Source: Blasia pusilla
Lineage: Eukaryota; Marchantiophyta; Marchantiopsida; Blasiales
Reading direction: 5' to 3'
Assembly: GCA_050084515.1 (NCBI GenBank)
Contig: CM114275.1
Coordinates: forward strand, 2,604,001 to 2,668,000
DNA length: 64,000 nt
Shown here: positions 10,409 through 20,688 of the stretch, one piece after another
Position numbering within the stretch: the first letter of the stretch is position 1
Layout of the letters: each line of letters starts with the position of its first letter
Made by a program: the position numbers and the translations under genes
The notes under the pieces: generated by a model
The model's input: the letters and a program-made list of their open reading frames with translations, nothing else
What the model was told of the DNA's origin: nothing
Database searches by the model: none

Positions 10409-12414
10409 GATTGTATCGGAGGGGAATGTCATCCACCATTGGATCCAGGACTGTGATCGGGTGAGGAAGGTGCTTACGACGCACCCGGGAGAGTACAGGG
10501 GGTTCTTGGGCAATGCCCTCGTCAATCAGATGCTTGCAAAGGGTGCTATGATTAAGAAGAAAACTTGGGCAAACAAGTTAATTTCTCAAAATGCAGCCGT
10601 AACCATCCATCTGTCTTTGGTCGAAGATACAAAGCCGCAAGAAAAGCGCCTTGACCGAGTGGAGCGGAGGGAGAAGGTATCTGCGTCTGAGCGCGCCAAA
10701 TTCATCCAAGCTGTTGTATCTGCTGCAACTTAATACACGGCGAGCAAGATGCAGCGATACATCAGTATTCTCAACCCCGAACTTGGTCCGGAGTTCTACA
10801 AGGAGCTCAAGGCGATTATCAAGCGTCAACGGAAGAGGAATGAAGATCCGCATGGTCGGATTGGGGAGAAAGTGTCGTAGGATCGCGTGCATCATTTTGC
10901 GTTATCCGGGATTAGCGAGTTCAAGAGGATACGACTGATGAAAATCAATCTCGAGGGCTCAGAGGCCCAGAAGAGGGCGGCACAACATCCTCCGGGTGTG
11001 TCCGATCCAGTGATCTTGCATTGGCTACGCGAATGGTCGTTCAGGGGCGTTATGGTAATCGGAAGTCCGTCTTTGGCCGGTCTGCAGCGGAGCTCAGAAG
11101 ATTAGAGCCCATTCCGCCGGAAGCAAACATTGAAAGTTTTGGAGATTTCGAGGTTTGGCTCGACGACATCCGGGACAAGCCAACCAAGAACCCTGGATTC
11201 AAGACTATGTTCAAGGTTTGCGTCCTCCCTCAGGCAGAGCTTGACGAAGAAGTAGAGGGTAACAAACAGGATCAAGAAGCGAGATCTACAGGCAGCGGCC
11301 CGATCTTGTTCGACTAAAAGTCGCCAACGGACGGTATTCGGTACCTCGTCATGCAGTGTAAGAACGCAGTGCGTGGGGAAATTTCCGGTAGCCTTGAAAT
11401 TGTGGGCTTCGCCGCCGGATGCAGAGACATTCTCCATGTACGTCGTGGAGATGGGTAAGCACATGTCCGATTGGGAGGTGGAGAATTGCCCCATTTGGCT
11501 CGACTTCAATGACCCTAAAGACATCACGGATAAGGACTTACGAGTGCTTCATGATGCACTGGCCTCAGGACAAGACGACATCCCCAACTTCGGCCCGGCA
11601 AGACTTCTTCGGAGGAGATCAGAAGAGCACGCCCACGAGAGGAGTGAGTTGGCTTCCAAGGTCCGGACGACCAAAGACAAATCCCAGCGGGTCTCAAAGG
11701 CACGGGAGGGGAGGGAAAATTCAGAGGCCGAGACTCCCCAAAGAGAGCCTGAAGATGAGAGGCCAGAGGCGGAATCGTTCGGACGAGCGGGAAGAGAGGG
11801 TCAGACCAGGTCCTCGGCGAAGAAAACGCCACAAGAATCCGAGGTCATAGAAACCCCGACAAGCCGTCCCCAGGCTAGGGAGAAGCGGAAGCCAGAGGTG
11901 CCCGTGTTGTCCCAAGGAGAATACATCCCATCATCCTTGGGTAGACACAGACAAACAACGACCCGGACAAGCGTCCTCCTTCAGTTCACCTCTTTTTTGG
12001 ATGAGCTGAACAACTTCACTTCTCAAGCGTCGACAACTGCCATCGAAAAATTGACAACGCTGGGACGAAAGCTCCAACGAAACGGGCACGCTGCCTGGAC
12101 GGTGAATGGAGTGGTGGAAGAGGTTGCGATGGATCTCTTGATCGCCGATCTGCCCTCGGGGTTGCGACTTTGGGCGAAAATCCGGCGGACGAGGTACCGA
12201 GTGGAATCGCCGCTCACTTATGACAGATTGCACTTTTGTTCTCATTTGCGACGCCTATCTCGAGTGGCAGGGCTGCTTCTTGGTGTTGATGGAGGGAGCG
12301 AGGGCGAGCTCTTCAACCTCCAAAGTCGTCAAGAGGTCGCTAAAGTGGAGGATGGCACAATCATGGATCATAAAAAACGAGTACCCACTCCGATCCGCAA
12401 CGAGTCAGATTCGG
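10409..12414 (+). pseudogene. Gene B exon 3 (E1): middle region and methyltransferase motif IV half
   Basis: Begins after GTGCAG at 10408 and ends at ATTCGG|GTAAGG. The frame is broken by a TAA at about 10731, another stop near 10878 and frameshifts. The best open part is 11373-12476. The middle is rich in basic and acidic residues, with a Ser/Glu/Arg disordered tract at 11600-11900. Near 12130-12180 is VVEEVAMDLLIADLPSG, the position of the DPPY motif of amino-methyltransferases, here D-L-P-S. Downstream, L-L-G-V replaces the better preserved SDRGCFLVLTGG of E2 and E4. Confidence 0.6.
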
Positions 12415-12498
12415 GTAAGGCTATATTCCTGTACAATAATTTCAATTATCTTATAATGATGTGTAGAATGAGTTAGTCTGGGTTTTTTTTGTCCGTGA

Positions 12499-12876
12499 GC
12501 AACCCGTCGGAAGAAGACGAGTTGCTGGCTTAGAGCAGCCCATGCTCGGATGAGAGCAACCCGTCGGTTTCCGACGGGTTGCATGTTTCCCACATACAGA
12601 GGGAAAACCGCGGTGTACCTGCAACCCGTCGGAACCCGACGGGTTGCAGTTGATTTTGGTTTTTGGATGCAACCCGTCTGATAGGGACGGGTTGCTATCA
12701 GACGGGTTGCTCTCAGGCGAGCATGGGCTGGTCTAGGCCAGCAACCCATCGCCTTCCGACGGGTTGCATCCGAAAACCAACTCGAATCAACTTGGAAAAC
12801 CCAAAAGCAACTACAACCCGTCGGGTTTCGACGGGTGGGTCCGGGAGAAAACAACCCGTCGGACTCCGATAGGTTG
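12499..12876. repeat. Palindrome cluster in gene B intron 3 (E1)
   Basis: About eight copies in the intron between exons 3 and 4. Centres such as TTT and AAC differ from those of intron 2, so each intron has its own flavour of unit. The cluster is conserved in place in E2, E4 and E5. Confidence 0.8.
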
Positions 12877-12951
12877 ATCCAAAGTCTGTTATTGAAAATC
12901 TTCTCAAGGCGACTTCTTTAGTTTCTGACATTGTTTCGTGTTGATTTACAG

Positions 12952-13445
12952 ATGGACCACTCCTCGTGTCGCCCGTTTCGCCCGAGCACAATTTCCAGGT
13001 GTTCAAGATCCAGGATCCTGTGGATCCATGCTCGATGGGTGCAGCTTAGATAGTTTGTACAATTCCCCAGGAATTTACATGCAAGACGATACCCGCGGGA
13101 GGAAGGAAAAGTCGCCGACCTTGATGCAACGCTCATCAAGCTCTCGCTCAAGGCCGGGTGACTTGGTGTTCGACTTAGTGGGCCTTTCGGGCGAGTATCG
13201 AGGCGCTGGCGAGTGGCGAGGAACATTTCTGCGTCGAGGAGGAAGGCAGAAGCGTTTGACCTTTGCAAGGAGGCAAAGCGCGAATCGAAAGGCTCGGTGG
13301 GGCGTACAACTCTCCACCGAAGCCGAGAGCTCCGGTTCCAGAGCCACCCTTGGTAGTGACTCCATCGTTACTTCCAACGATTCCCAAAATCGGGAGGGCA
13401 AGGCCGAAAGTGATTTTGCAAGAGCTCTCGGACGATGACGATTGA
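12952..13445 (+). pseudogene. Gene B exon 4 (E1): methyltransferase motif I half
   Basis: The acceptor TTTACAG is at 12945-12951. The protein reads MDHS, then several frameshifts relative to the well preserved copies at 34097 and 41390. In those copies KSPALMQTLIELCSRPGDLVFDLVG parallels the C-terminal half of beta-class amino-methyltransferases, where a lysine-proline helix leads into the S-adenosylmethionine loop. The C-terminus is Pro-rich and ends in an acidic tail (LSDDDD). The stop is TGA at 13443. Confidence 0.6.
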
Positions 13446-13671
13446 GTTCAAAGAACTCAACGACCCAGCTTGACTGCAGCGTTTGGAGTAGGGAGTTTTT
13501 TGATAATTTGGCAAAAGATTTCATAGAATAGATCAAATGTTCAATTCTGAGCTTTTTTCGGATGATATAAAGCAGAAGATTTCTTCGATCGATGGTGGTG
13601 CTTGTAAATGTTTGCTGATCATTTTGTCTTTTCGAATGTGATCGTCTATGTACTCCACGGTCTTCTACTTT

Positions 13672-13817
13672 GCAACCCGTCGGATTTCTCCTGCTTGCAA
13701 TTTTCACTTTATGACCACTGCAACCCGTCGGATTTCTCCTCCTTGCAACTTTTCACTTTTTGACCACTCGACCCTTTTTACCACCTCCAGGCAACCTGTC
13801 TGATTCCGACAGGTTGC
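13672..13817. repeat. Palindrome remnants 3' of gene B (E1)
   Basis: Two half-sites near 13672 and 13722, then a good palindrome at 13791-13817 of a third stem class, CCTGTC paired to GACAGG. Matching copies sit in the same place in E2 (19264), E4 (41070) and E6 (63190). Confidence 0.75.
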
Positions 13818-13919
13818 ATGATCGGACCCTTTTGGATCAGGCAGTCTGGCGGGCTTCTTCCCTTGGCACCTTCCCCTCAACTCGTAAAGGCAGGCGTAGG
13901 CTTCTTTTCTTCTCTCAGA

Positions 13920-14243
13920 CGTGTTGGATTCCTTCTACCTGTGCGGTTGCCATACTGGTATTACCGGGGACGGAGCAGATATTGATACTGGATGGGTGTC
14001 ACATTGCAGAGCGTACAAGGTATACTGCCAAGGAAGGCGGTGGGACTCGAGACAGGTTACATGGGACCGTTATGGTGTACCTAGGGGGGGGGGCCAAGGC
14101 TCTTGAATTCGCCAACATTTTCGATCCCCGTCTACAACCGGCCAGAAGAGCCACTTGAATCCCAGGACATTCCTTTGGTACTGTCACCGAGGAGAGTTAG
14201 GAGTAAATTTGTAGATGACGAGGCTGAAGAAATCATAGACTAG
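13920..14243 (+). pseudogene. Exon C (E1): duplicated alternative terminal exon
   Basis: Begins after a good acceptor (TTCTCTCAG). In the best frame it reads a Cys-rich segment (SHCRAYKVYCRGRRWDSR) and ends in VRSKFVDDEAEEIID. Its acidic C-terminus and the following 3'UTR resemble those of exon 4: both have TCAAATGT, GAGATT-like words and ATGGTGGTGCTTGTAAA-like words. This points to an old duplication of the last exon. The frame does not match exon 3's phase 0, so which exon it splices to is unclear. A frameshift near 14090 breaks this copy. Confidence 0.45.
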
Positions 14244-14359
14244 GTCAAATGTATATTTCCGAGGTTCCTTCAGAGGTAATAAAGGACGAGATTTTTTGAA
14301 CCCATAATGGTGCTTGTAAAAGTTTTCTGGAATATGTTTTTGGACTTGTGGAGGTGGTG

Positions 14360-14995
14360 CAAGAGAAAGGCCCAGCAGCAGGCTATCCAAGAACAAGTCA
14401 AGAAGATTGTACAAGGTGATAATGCAGCCAAGTCACTCCATTGACCTCAAGCCTAGAGGAGACAAGGGAGATGGTGTAGGCACTAGGGAGTCTCCAGGGT
14501 ATCCAATGAAGGAGATAGAGTGCTTGATTGTTGTTGTAGAGGAGGGTTTGAACCAAGGGGGTGGATCTGATTGTTAGGGCCAAGAAATGAAGAATAAAGG
14601 GCTAAGAAGAGGTCAATGGAGGCTGAGCTCAAATGCTTGGACTCTTGTGGGCTAGAAGATTCCTCATGGAAGCCTAGAGGACCTCATTTGAAGGCCATAA
14701 AGCTTGAGAATCCAAGGGAGAGATCTATGGAGTTGAGAGGATCCAAGGAGTGATTTCTGGAAGATTTGTGCAGGTGGAGCTAAGTGGAGGTGTGAACTGA
14801 GGGCGGGGCTCGAACCAGATTGAGAAGAAGCAAGCATGGGAAGAATATAGAGGTTGATCTCACCTTCAAGCATGTCCAAGAGACAGGTCTAGCCTATGCC
14901 ATCAATGTTGCTCAAGAGGCTTTAGTTAGGGCAGGTTCAGAAGTAGATGAGGTAGAAATTTCAGGCAGTAGATGCCATGGAGTAGATGCTTAGGG
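14360..14995. other. Stretch unique to E1, no gene seen
   Basis: E2 and E4 carry unrelated sequence at this position between exon C's 3' flank and the conserved right end. It is purine-rich on the plus strand. I see no convincing reading frame or family motif. It may be a captured fragment. Confidence 0.4.
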
Positions 14996-14999
14996 TTGG

Positions 15000-15297
15000 C
15001 ATCCGGGTGGTCCTCCAACAAAAATACCAAGGGCACTGCTTTTTGTTGACCGAGACAGGGAATGTTAAGAAACTTAGGCTCACATCCTAAACCCTTTTTT
15101 TCGCCCCAAGGAAATAGGATGTTTTTTTAGGGCCAAATGTGGACCACTACCTACTCTCTTCTAAAGATTTCATGGATTTGAAAGCAAACAAAAATTTCAA
15201 ATATGTCAAAAAGTTTTGAAGAGAGGAGGCGGATTTGGCCCTTTTTTTTAAGAGAGACTCTCCTCTCTTACTCTCTCCTGCCAGAATACCAGCCCCC
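15000..15297 (-). repeat. Right terminus (R) of composite element, E1
   Basis: Conserved with the reverse strand of 17761-18090 and 39534-39900. It ends CCAGCCCCC. It includes the shared subterminal stretch with GAGAGGAGGCGGATTTGG and a run of T. Confidence 0.65.
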
Positions 15298-15306
15298 GTA
15301 AGAGGA
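15298..15306. repeat. Candidate 9-bp target duplication, right copy
   Basis: GTAAGAGGA directly follows the right terminus and matches 368-376. Confidence 0.45.
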
Positions 15307-16700
15307 GTAGGAAGCATATGAAACCTTTGAAGTAGGTGCATCCAATTGGAAACCAATACAATTCAACCCACATTAAGATTACATAGGGCCCTCTGTTGTG
15401 CCCTTCCTACAAAAGAAAACGTGTCATAACTGAAGTAAATGCAATTCACGTCCAGGAGTGCCGAGTCATTGACAAGTGATATCTGTTCACTAACACATTA
15501 GAGGTGAGTCACAAGAATAACATGCCTCACCTATTATACATGTGGAGGTGGCTAGGCATGGTATCAATAGAGGAAGGTCGCTAATTATCAGTTATATGCA
15601 TACTGATACCTAATAGTGCAATCAGTCTCAATCACAATACCAAGTAGGCAAGAATGACGCTACTTAGAGATATAGTTTGGAAGCCTTGCTACTTGCCTTG
15701 CTACCTCTATGTTTTTCACATTTTTAAAGACCCGGTTGGATTGTGCCCAACCCAATTCCTTAGCACAATTCAACCAAGTCATAGGGTCTCTGGTCAAGCA
15801 ACACACACTACATATTCTTTGCAACCCCTTAGCAAGCTAAATAATAAGCAATTGCAGCTCTCAATCAACTAATTGTACTTCCGTGCTTGCACACAATGAA
15901 AACACTATACACACAAGAGTCTTGCAACTCTTCCCTGCCTGCAATCTGTCTCACAAAAATACAAGAAGTACATAGAGGCAATGATCACATTACTTTGCCT
16001 TCAGACTTAATACCAAAACAAAACAAAAGCACCTAAGAGGTCTAAATATGATAGCCAATCCATGTACGAGAATCTGATCGAGCTCCAATAGGACTGTCAA
16101 CAGAAGGGAGCTTTTTTATCAAGAGAACTTGCATCTAAATTCCCCCTCTTGCTCATAATCACCCATCAAATTAAGTTGGATATTTTGTATTTCATCATAA
16201 GGCCTCACTCATATTTTTTAAGCTCTTCGAGAAAGTATCAAGGAAGTGCAACACTAGTATTGAGCGTTAAGACTATGTTGCTTTTCTAGCTCTCTCTGTT
16301 GTTGCTAATTGTGGAGTACAAGCACGACTAATATGCTAAGCTCTTGCACTATGCTCTTTATCAAGCCCATGTTTGGGGCCCAGTTGAGAAACAACTAAGC
16401 ATGTCTTGAGAGAAGTTCTTATTAGAAGTATCTAGGAGCATGGTTGGCTTAACCTTGAGGCTTCTTTGAGCCTTCAAGTACCCATGTTCAAGAACATGAC
16501 TATCCATACCTAGAGGGATAGGAGTGCAAAAGTCATTCCAAATTATTGTGGACTGCATAACTTGTAACAAATGGGCATTTTTCTACAAGGTAAACATACC
16601 CAGTAGAGAGAAGGATAAATAATAAAAATCCTACTTTGATATTTATAACTACTGTTCCTTATCAACGAGCTAGGAAAACACAAAAATCACAAATTCTCAC

Positions 16701-16847
16701 CCAGCTTCAATATAGTGGGTGAATGAAACAATGGCTTCAAGCAGTCATTGAGTGCTTCAGGTTCTTCTTGGATGAGTTGGAGCATATCATAGATGAATAC
16801 AAACTTTGGTGTGGATAATTGCAAAATAGAGACCTGCCACATGATGT
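16701..16847 (-). CDS. Host gene exon b: 3'-5' exonuclease domain, second part
   Basis: Read on the minus strand, it starts after the acceptor TTCTGTTCAG. It encodes IMWQVSILQLSTPKFVFIYD, then a helix and LKPLFHSPTILKLG, ending at a GTGAGA donor. In DEDDy-type 3'-5' exonucleases (WRN exonuclease / Mut-7-like families), V-x-L-L-Q-I/L is followed by V-F-x-x-D and L-F-x-x-P-x-I-x-K-x-G, exactly this order. The phase (first two bases complete a codon, last base opens one) joins cleanly to exon a. Only part of the gene is in view. Confidence 0.6.
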
Positions 16848-17045
16848 CTGAACAGAAAAATAAGTCTCCACTGAACAATACATTCTCTGGAACCAACCAA
16901 GTTCATGACCTTCAAAGTCTAGACTTGAGTAAGTGATTTCTTAACATATTGAGGCAGAGTATGCATAATCCTGAATATGGATAGAAGCTTGGAATAAAAT
17001 CTGACATCAAGGTGGAAGGTGATGAGGAAAGTTCAATGACCTTAC

Positions 17046-17151
17046 TTTCTTGAGAACCCTTCACGTGATTTGCTTTCCACTCAGAATCGAATCCTATAGT
17101 AGTGGCATGGCGAAACTTTTTAGCTGCAAAAGCCAAACTCTCTATTGAGAT
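17046..17151 (-). CDS. Host gene exon a: 3'-5' exonuclease domain, first part
   Basis: Minus-strand exon bounded by an acceptor (GGGTAG) and a GTAAGG donor. It encodes ISIESLAFAAKKFRHATTIG followed by FDSEWKANH. The F-D-S-E-W motif matches exonuclease motif I (D-x-E) of the WRN/Mut-7-like DEDD superfamily, with the usual tryptophan after the glutamate. Exon a ends one base into a codon, and exon b supplies the next two, so splicing keeps frame. The first and later exons are not found here; E1 and E2 lie on either side. Confidence 0.6.
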
Positions 17152-17760
17152 CTACCCAAAAAACCTTCTCTGATGGCATAACATTTGACAATTTCATATA
17201 CTAATTATTATTCACTGAGACTTGTGCTACCATTATGAACACATTAGAGCGCCAACTTCATAAATCAATAGTCTGACAAAACAAAGTGTCTCCTTCCCAT
17301 CTAAACCGTTACCCTCTTCCATGATTTTTGAAAATATCAGGGAAGACATTCGAGAATTGAACATATATCCAGGGTCCATTACTGAATTCCTACTCAATGG
17401 AAAATTATGTCCCAGTACCCAATAACCACTATTTCAAGTTACAAACCCTCTATGTACTACATCAAAGGGCACATTATCCCATAAAATCAACTATCACTCG
17501 TACTATTGCAAGTAGGAAACTATTCCATATGAAAGCAATCATATAATTGTACTGCTTGCGTTGCGTCTCCCTCCTCTTCTACGAGTATAACTTGGAAGTG
17601 TAAGTTTTTCAAGTTTTCAGAACTTACAATCATAAGAAAGATTTAAGTGATTAGACTCATCACACAAGTTGCAATTCATAGTGGAAACGAGGTGACCTTG
17701 GAAAATGGACCTTTGTATGAAAGGAGTAATGAGGCATTGTAGTTGCACTACAATTCCAAC

Positions 17761-18090
17761 GGGGGCTGATATTGTGGCAGGAGAGAGTAAGAGAGGAGAG
17801 TCTCTCTTCAAAATAAAGGGCCAAATCCGCCTCCTCTCTTCAAAACTTTTTGACATATTTTAAATTTTTGTTTGCTTTCAAATTCATGAAATCTTTAGAA
17901 GAGAGTAGGTAGTGGTCCACATTCGGGCCTAAAGAAACCTCCTTTTTCCAAGGGGCGAAAAAAAAGTAGACATCATAAGACCACTACAAACATTTTTCCA
18001 TCACTCTCCATGTGAGCCTAAGTTTCTTAACATTACTTGTCTCGGTCTACAAAAAGCAGTGCCCATGGGTATTTTTGTTAGAGGACCACC
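17761..18090 (+). repeat. Right-type terminus of E2
   Basis: Matches 39534-39900 over several hundred bases and the reverse strand of 15000-15297. No target duplication could be checked because the other end of E2 is missing. Confidence 0.65.
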
Positions 18091-18825
18091 CGGATGCCAA
18101 CCTCTCTTTTTGCAGGGATTGTTGCCTGCATCATGGCCTCCCTTGAATTGCCCCATAACCAACTTTCTGTTGGTTATGAATGGTGTCTGCTCAAGACCAA
18201 CTTTGTGAAATGTGAACACATGAGAGGATAATTGAACCAAAAGATTGTAAGCTGTCTGGAGTAAAGAGGAACTGATGTCCCTTCATTCACATCCTAAAGC
18301 TGAGAAACCGAGAAGTTGCACCCCTCCCAGCCCGTAAGAAAGCTCACCATAGAAAGGAAAGATTTTTAGAAGTGATTTTCTTCCACCCTGCACCCACGAC
18401 AATCTAACAGGTTGGGAATCCAAAATGGCAATCCGACAGGTAGTAGGAATCCTGCACATCTTAGACAAGTAAAGAAGCCTACAACTGGTTTAATGAATGT
18501 AGGGGAACAAGCCAAAAGTTAAGAAGCCCGCCACAATGCATCAGAAGTTGGTCTCACAAGGAAAGAGTCCGATCACTCAAGCAGTCAACCTGTCCGAATC
18601 CGACAACTTGCCCGGAAATGGTTAAAAAGTTGCAGTGGGCAAAAACCAAAAAGTTGCAACCCGTCGGAATCATACGGGTTGCAAAATTGTAATTCTGAGT
18701 AGCTAAAAGAACACAATCCACAAGTCCAAGAAAATATTCCAGCAAACTTTTACAAACACCATTATGGGTTGAAAAAATCTCGTCCTTTATTACCTCCGAA
18801 GGAACCTCGGAAATGTACATTTGAC
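18090..18825. other. Subterminal region of E2
   Basis: Non-coding element DNA shared with E4 (39900-40628). One palindrome with a half-site pair lies at 18585-18684. The remainder of the 3'UTR of exon C is near 18780. Confidence 0.5.
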
Positions 18826-19147
18826 CTAGTCTATGATTTCTTCAGCCTCGTCATCTAAAATTTACTCCTAACTCTCCTCGGTGACAGTACAAAAGGAATT
18901 TCTTGGGATACAAGTGGCTCCTATGGCCGATTGTAGACGGGGATCGAAAATGTTGGCGAATTCGAGAGCCTTGGCCCCCCCCTAGGTACACCATAACGGT
19001 CCCATGTAACCTGTCTCGAGTCCCACCGCCTTCCTCGGCAGTATACCTTGTACGCTCTGCAATGTGACACCCATCGAGTATCAATATCTGCTCCGTCCCC
19101 GGTAATACCATTATGGCAACCGCACATGTAGAAGGAATCCAACACGT
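18826..19147 (-). pseudogene. Exon C copy in E2
   Basis: Same layout as the E1 copy: it begins after CTCTCAG and ends in a TAG. The Cys-rich part SHCRAYKVYCRGRRWDSR is intact in 18921-19145. A one-base loss in the tail shifts the frame before the acidic end. Confidence 0.45.
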
Positions 19148-19263
19148 CTGAGAGAAGAAAAGAAGCCTACGCCTGCCTTTACGAGTTGAGGCGAAGGTGC
19201 CAAGGGAAGAAGCCCGCCATACTCCCTCTTAAGTTGGACCAACAGGGAAAGGGTCCGATCAGG

Positions 19264-19403
19264 CAACCTGTCGGAATCAGACAGGTTGCCTGGAGGTGGT
19301 AAAAAGGGTGCAGTGGTCAAAAAGCGAAAAGTTGCAAGGAGGAGAAATCCAACGGATTGGAGTGGTCACAAAGTGAAGGTTGCAAGCAAGAGAAATCCGA
19401 CGG
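19264..19403. repeat. Palindromes between exon C and exon 4 (E2)
   Basis: The CCTGTC/GACAGG class palindrome sits at about 19264-19290 and is followed by two half-sites. It is positionally conserved with E1. Confidence 0.7.
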
Positions 19404-19636
19404 GTTGCAAAATAGAAGTCCGTCGAGTACATAGACGATCACATTCGAAAAGACAAAAAATGATCAGCAAACATTTACAAGAACCACCATCGATCGATTT
19501 TTTTTTTTGCTTTATATCATCCGAAAAAAGCTCGGAACTGTACATTTGATCTATTCTATGAAATCTTTTGCCTCATTATCAAAAAACTCCCTACTCCAAA
19601 CGCTGGAGTCAAGCTGGGTCGTTGAGTTCTTTGAAC

Positions 19637-20150
19637 TCAATCGTCATCGTCCGAGAGCTCTTGCAAAATCACTTTCGGCCTTGCCCTCCCGATTTTGGGA
19701 ATCGTTGGAAGTGACGATGGAGTCACTACCAAGGGTGGGTCTGGAACCCGAGCTCTCGGCTTGGGTGGAGAGTTGTACGCCCCAACGAGCCTTTCGTATT
19801 CTGCCTTTGCCTCCTTGCAAAGGTCAAGCGATTCGCCTTCCTCGAGGCAGAGAATGTTCCTACCACTCGGCCATGCGCCTTTGATACTTGCCCCTGAAAG
19901 TCCCACTAAGTCGAACACCAAGTCACCCGGCCTTGAGCAGAGCTCGATGAGCGTTTGCATCAGGGCTAGCGACTTTTCCCTTCCTCCCAGAAGTGGGGTA
20001 CTGTCTTGCATGTAAATTCCCGGGGGGGAATTGTACAAACTATCTAAGTGCACCCATCCGAAAGCATGGATCCACAAGATCCTCGGATCTTGAACACCAA
20101 GAAATTGTGCTCGGGCCGAACGGGCAAAGAGACGTAGGAGTGGTCCATCA
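19637..20150 (-). pseudogene. Gene B exon 4 (E2): methyltransferase motif I half
   Basis: Read on the minus strand from 20150. The well kept part has GGREKSLALMQTLIELCS, then RPGDLVFDLVGLSGASIKGA and a strand NILCLE, and ends in ELSDDDD. The arrangement (Lys-rich helix, P-G-D, hydrophobic strand, Gly-rich loop, acidic end of strand 2) is the S-adenosylmethionine half of a DNA amino-methyltransferase. The first 25 codons after the acceptor are damaged by indels. No F-x-G-x-G is present; the loop reads L-V-G-L-S-G. Confidence 0.6.
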
Positions 20151-20224
20151 GAATCAAAGACGTTGGAAACAATGTCGAAACTAAAGAAGTCGCCTTGAGA
20201 ACATTTTCAATAATCGACTTTGAT

Positions 20225-20610
20225 CAACTCGCCGAGTCCGACGGGTTGTTTTTGTCGGACCAACCCGCCGCCTTCCGACGGGTTGGTCGTGACAAAACGA
20301 CTCCATCGGGCTCCGTTGTTCTTTTCCGTGATCAACCCGTCGGAAGGCGAAGGGTTTTGGCCTAGAGCAGCCCATGCTCGCTTGAGAGCAACCCGTCGCT
20401 ATCAGACGGGTTGCATCCAGAAACCAATATCAACTGGGAAAACCCAAAAGCAACTGCAACCCGTCGGGTTCCGACGGGTTGCAGGTACACCGCGGTTTTC
20501 CCTGTATGTGGGAAAGATGCAACCCGTCGGAAACCGACGGGTTGCTCTCAGCCGAGCATGGGCTGCCCTAAGCCAGCAACCCGTCGCCTTCCGACGGGTT
20601 GCTCACGGGA
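20225..20610. repeat. Palindrome cluster in gene B intron 3 (E2)
   Basis: About seven copies, including two perfect ones: 20456-20482 (centre GTT) and 20519-20545 (centre AAA). Confidence 0.85.
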
Positions 20611-20688
20611 AAAAACAACCCTGATTGACTCTCATTATACACATCATTAAGATATAATTGAAATTATAGTACAGGAATTGAGCCTTAC

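Larger units (their letters stand above)
377..15297 (+). mobile_element. Composite element E1, near-complete MULE-like transposon
   Basis: The left terminus is purine-rich (GAGGTGCGGTAAGAGG) and the right terminus ends in CCAGCCCCC. On its reverse strand the right end begins GGGGGCTGGTATT and also runs into GTAAGAGAGGAGAG. The same left end occurs at 55776, and the same right end at 17761 and 39534, which defines the boundaries independently. Inside, in order: gene A on the minus strand, the A/B spacer, gene B on the plus strand, exon C. The coding parts carry stops and frameshifts, so this copy is unlikely to be autonomous. The MULE class is inferred from the SWIM finger, DDE-like core and 9-bp duplication. 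Confidence 0.6.
15307..17760. other. Host spacer between E1 and E2
   Basis: AT-rich single-copy sequence with no palindromes and no element ends. It holds two exons of a host gene on the minus strand (16701-16847 and 17046-17151). I see nothing further that is convincing in 15307-16690 or 17160-17760. Confidence 0.6.

Noticed and set aside
14398-14583. Possible copia-like fragment in the E1-only block
   Set aside because: Short frames only, with no catalytic motif of integrase, RT or RNase H.
15307-16690. Further exons of the host exonuclease gene
   Set aside because: After the LKLG exon I looked for the next expected motifs on the minus strand and found no convincing exon with splice sites.
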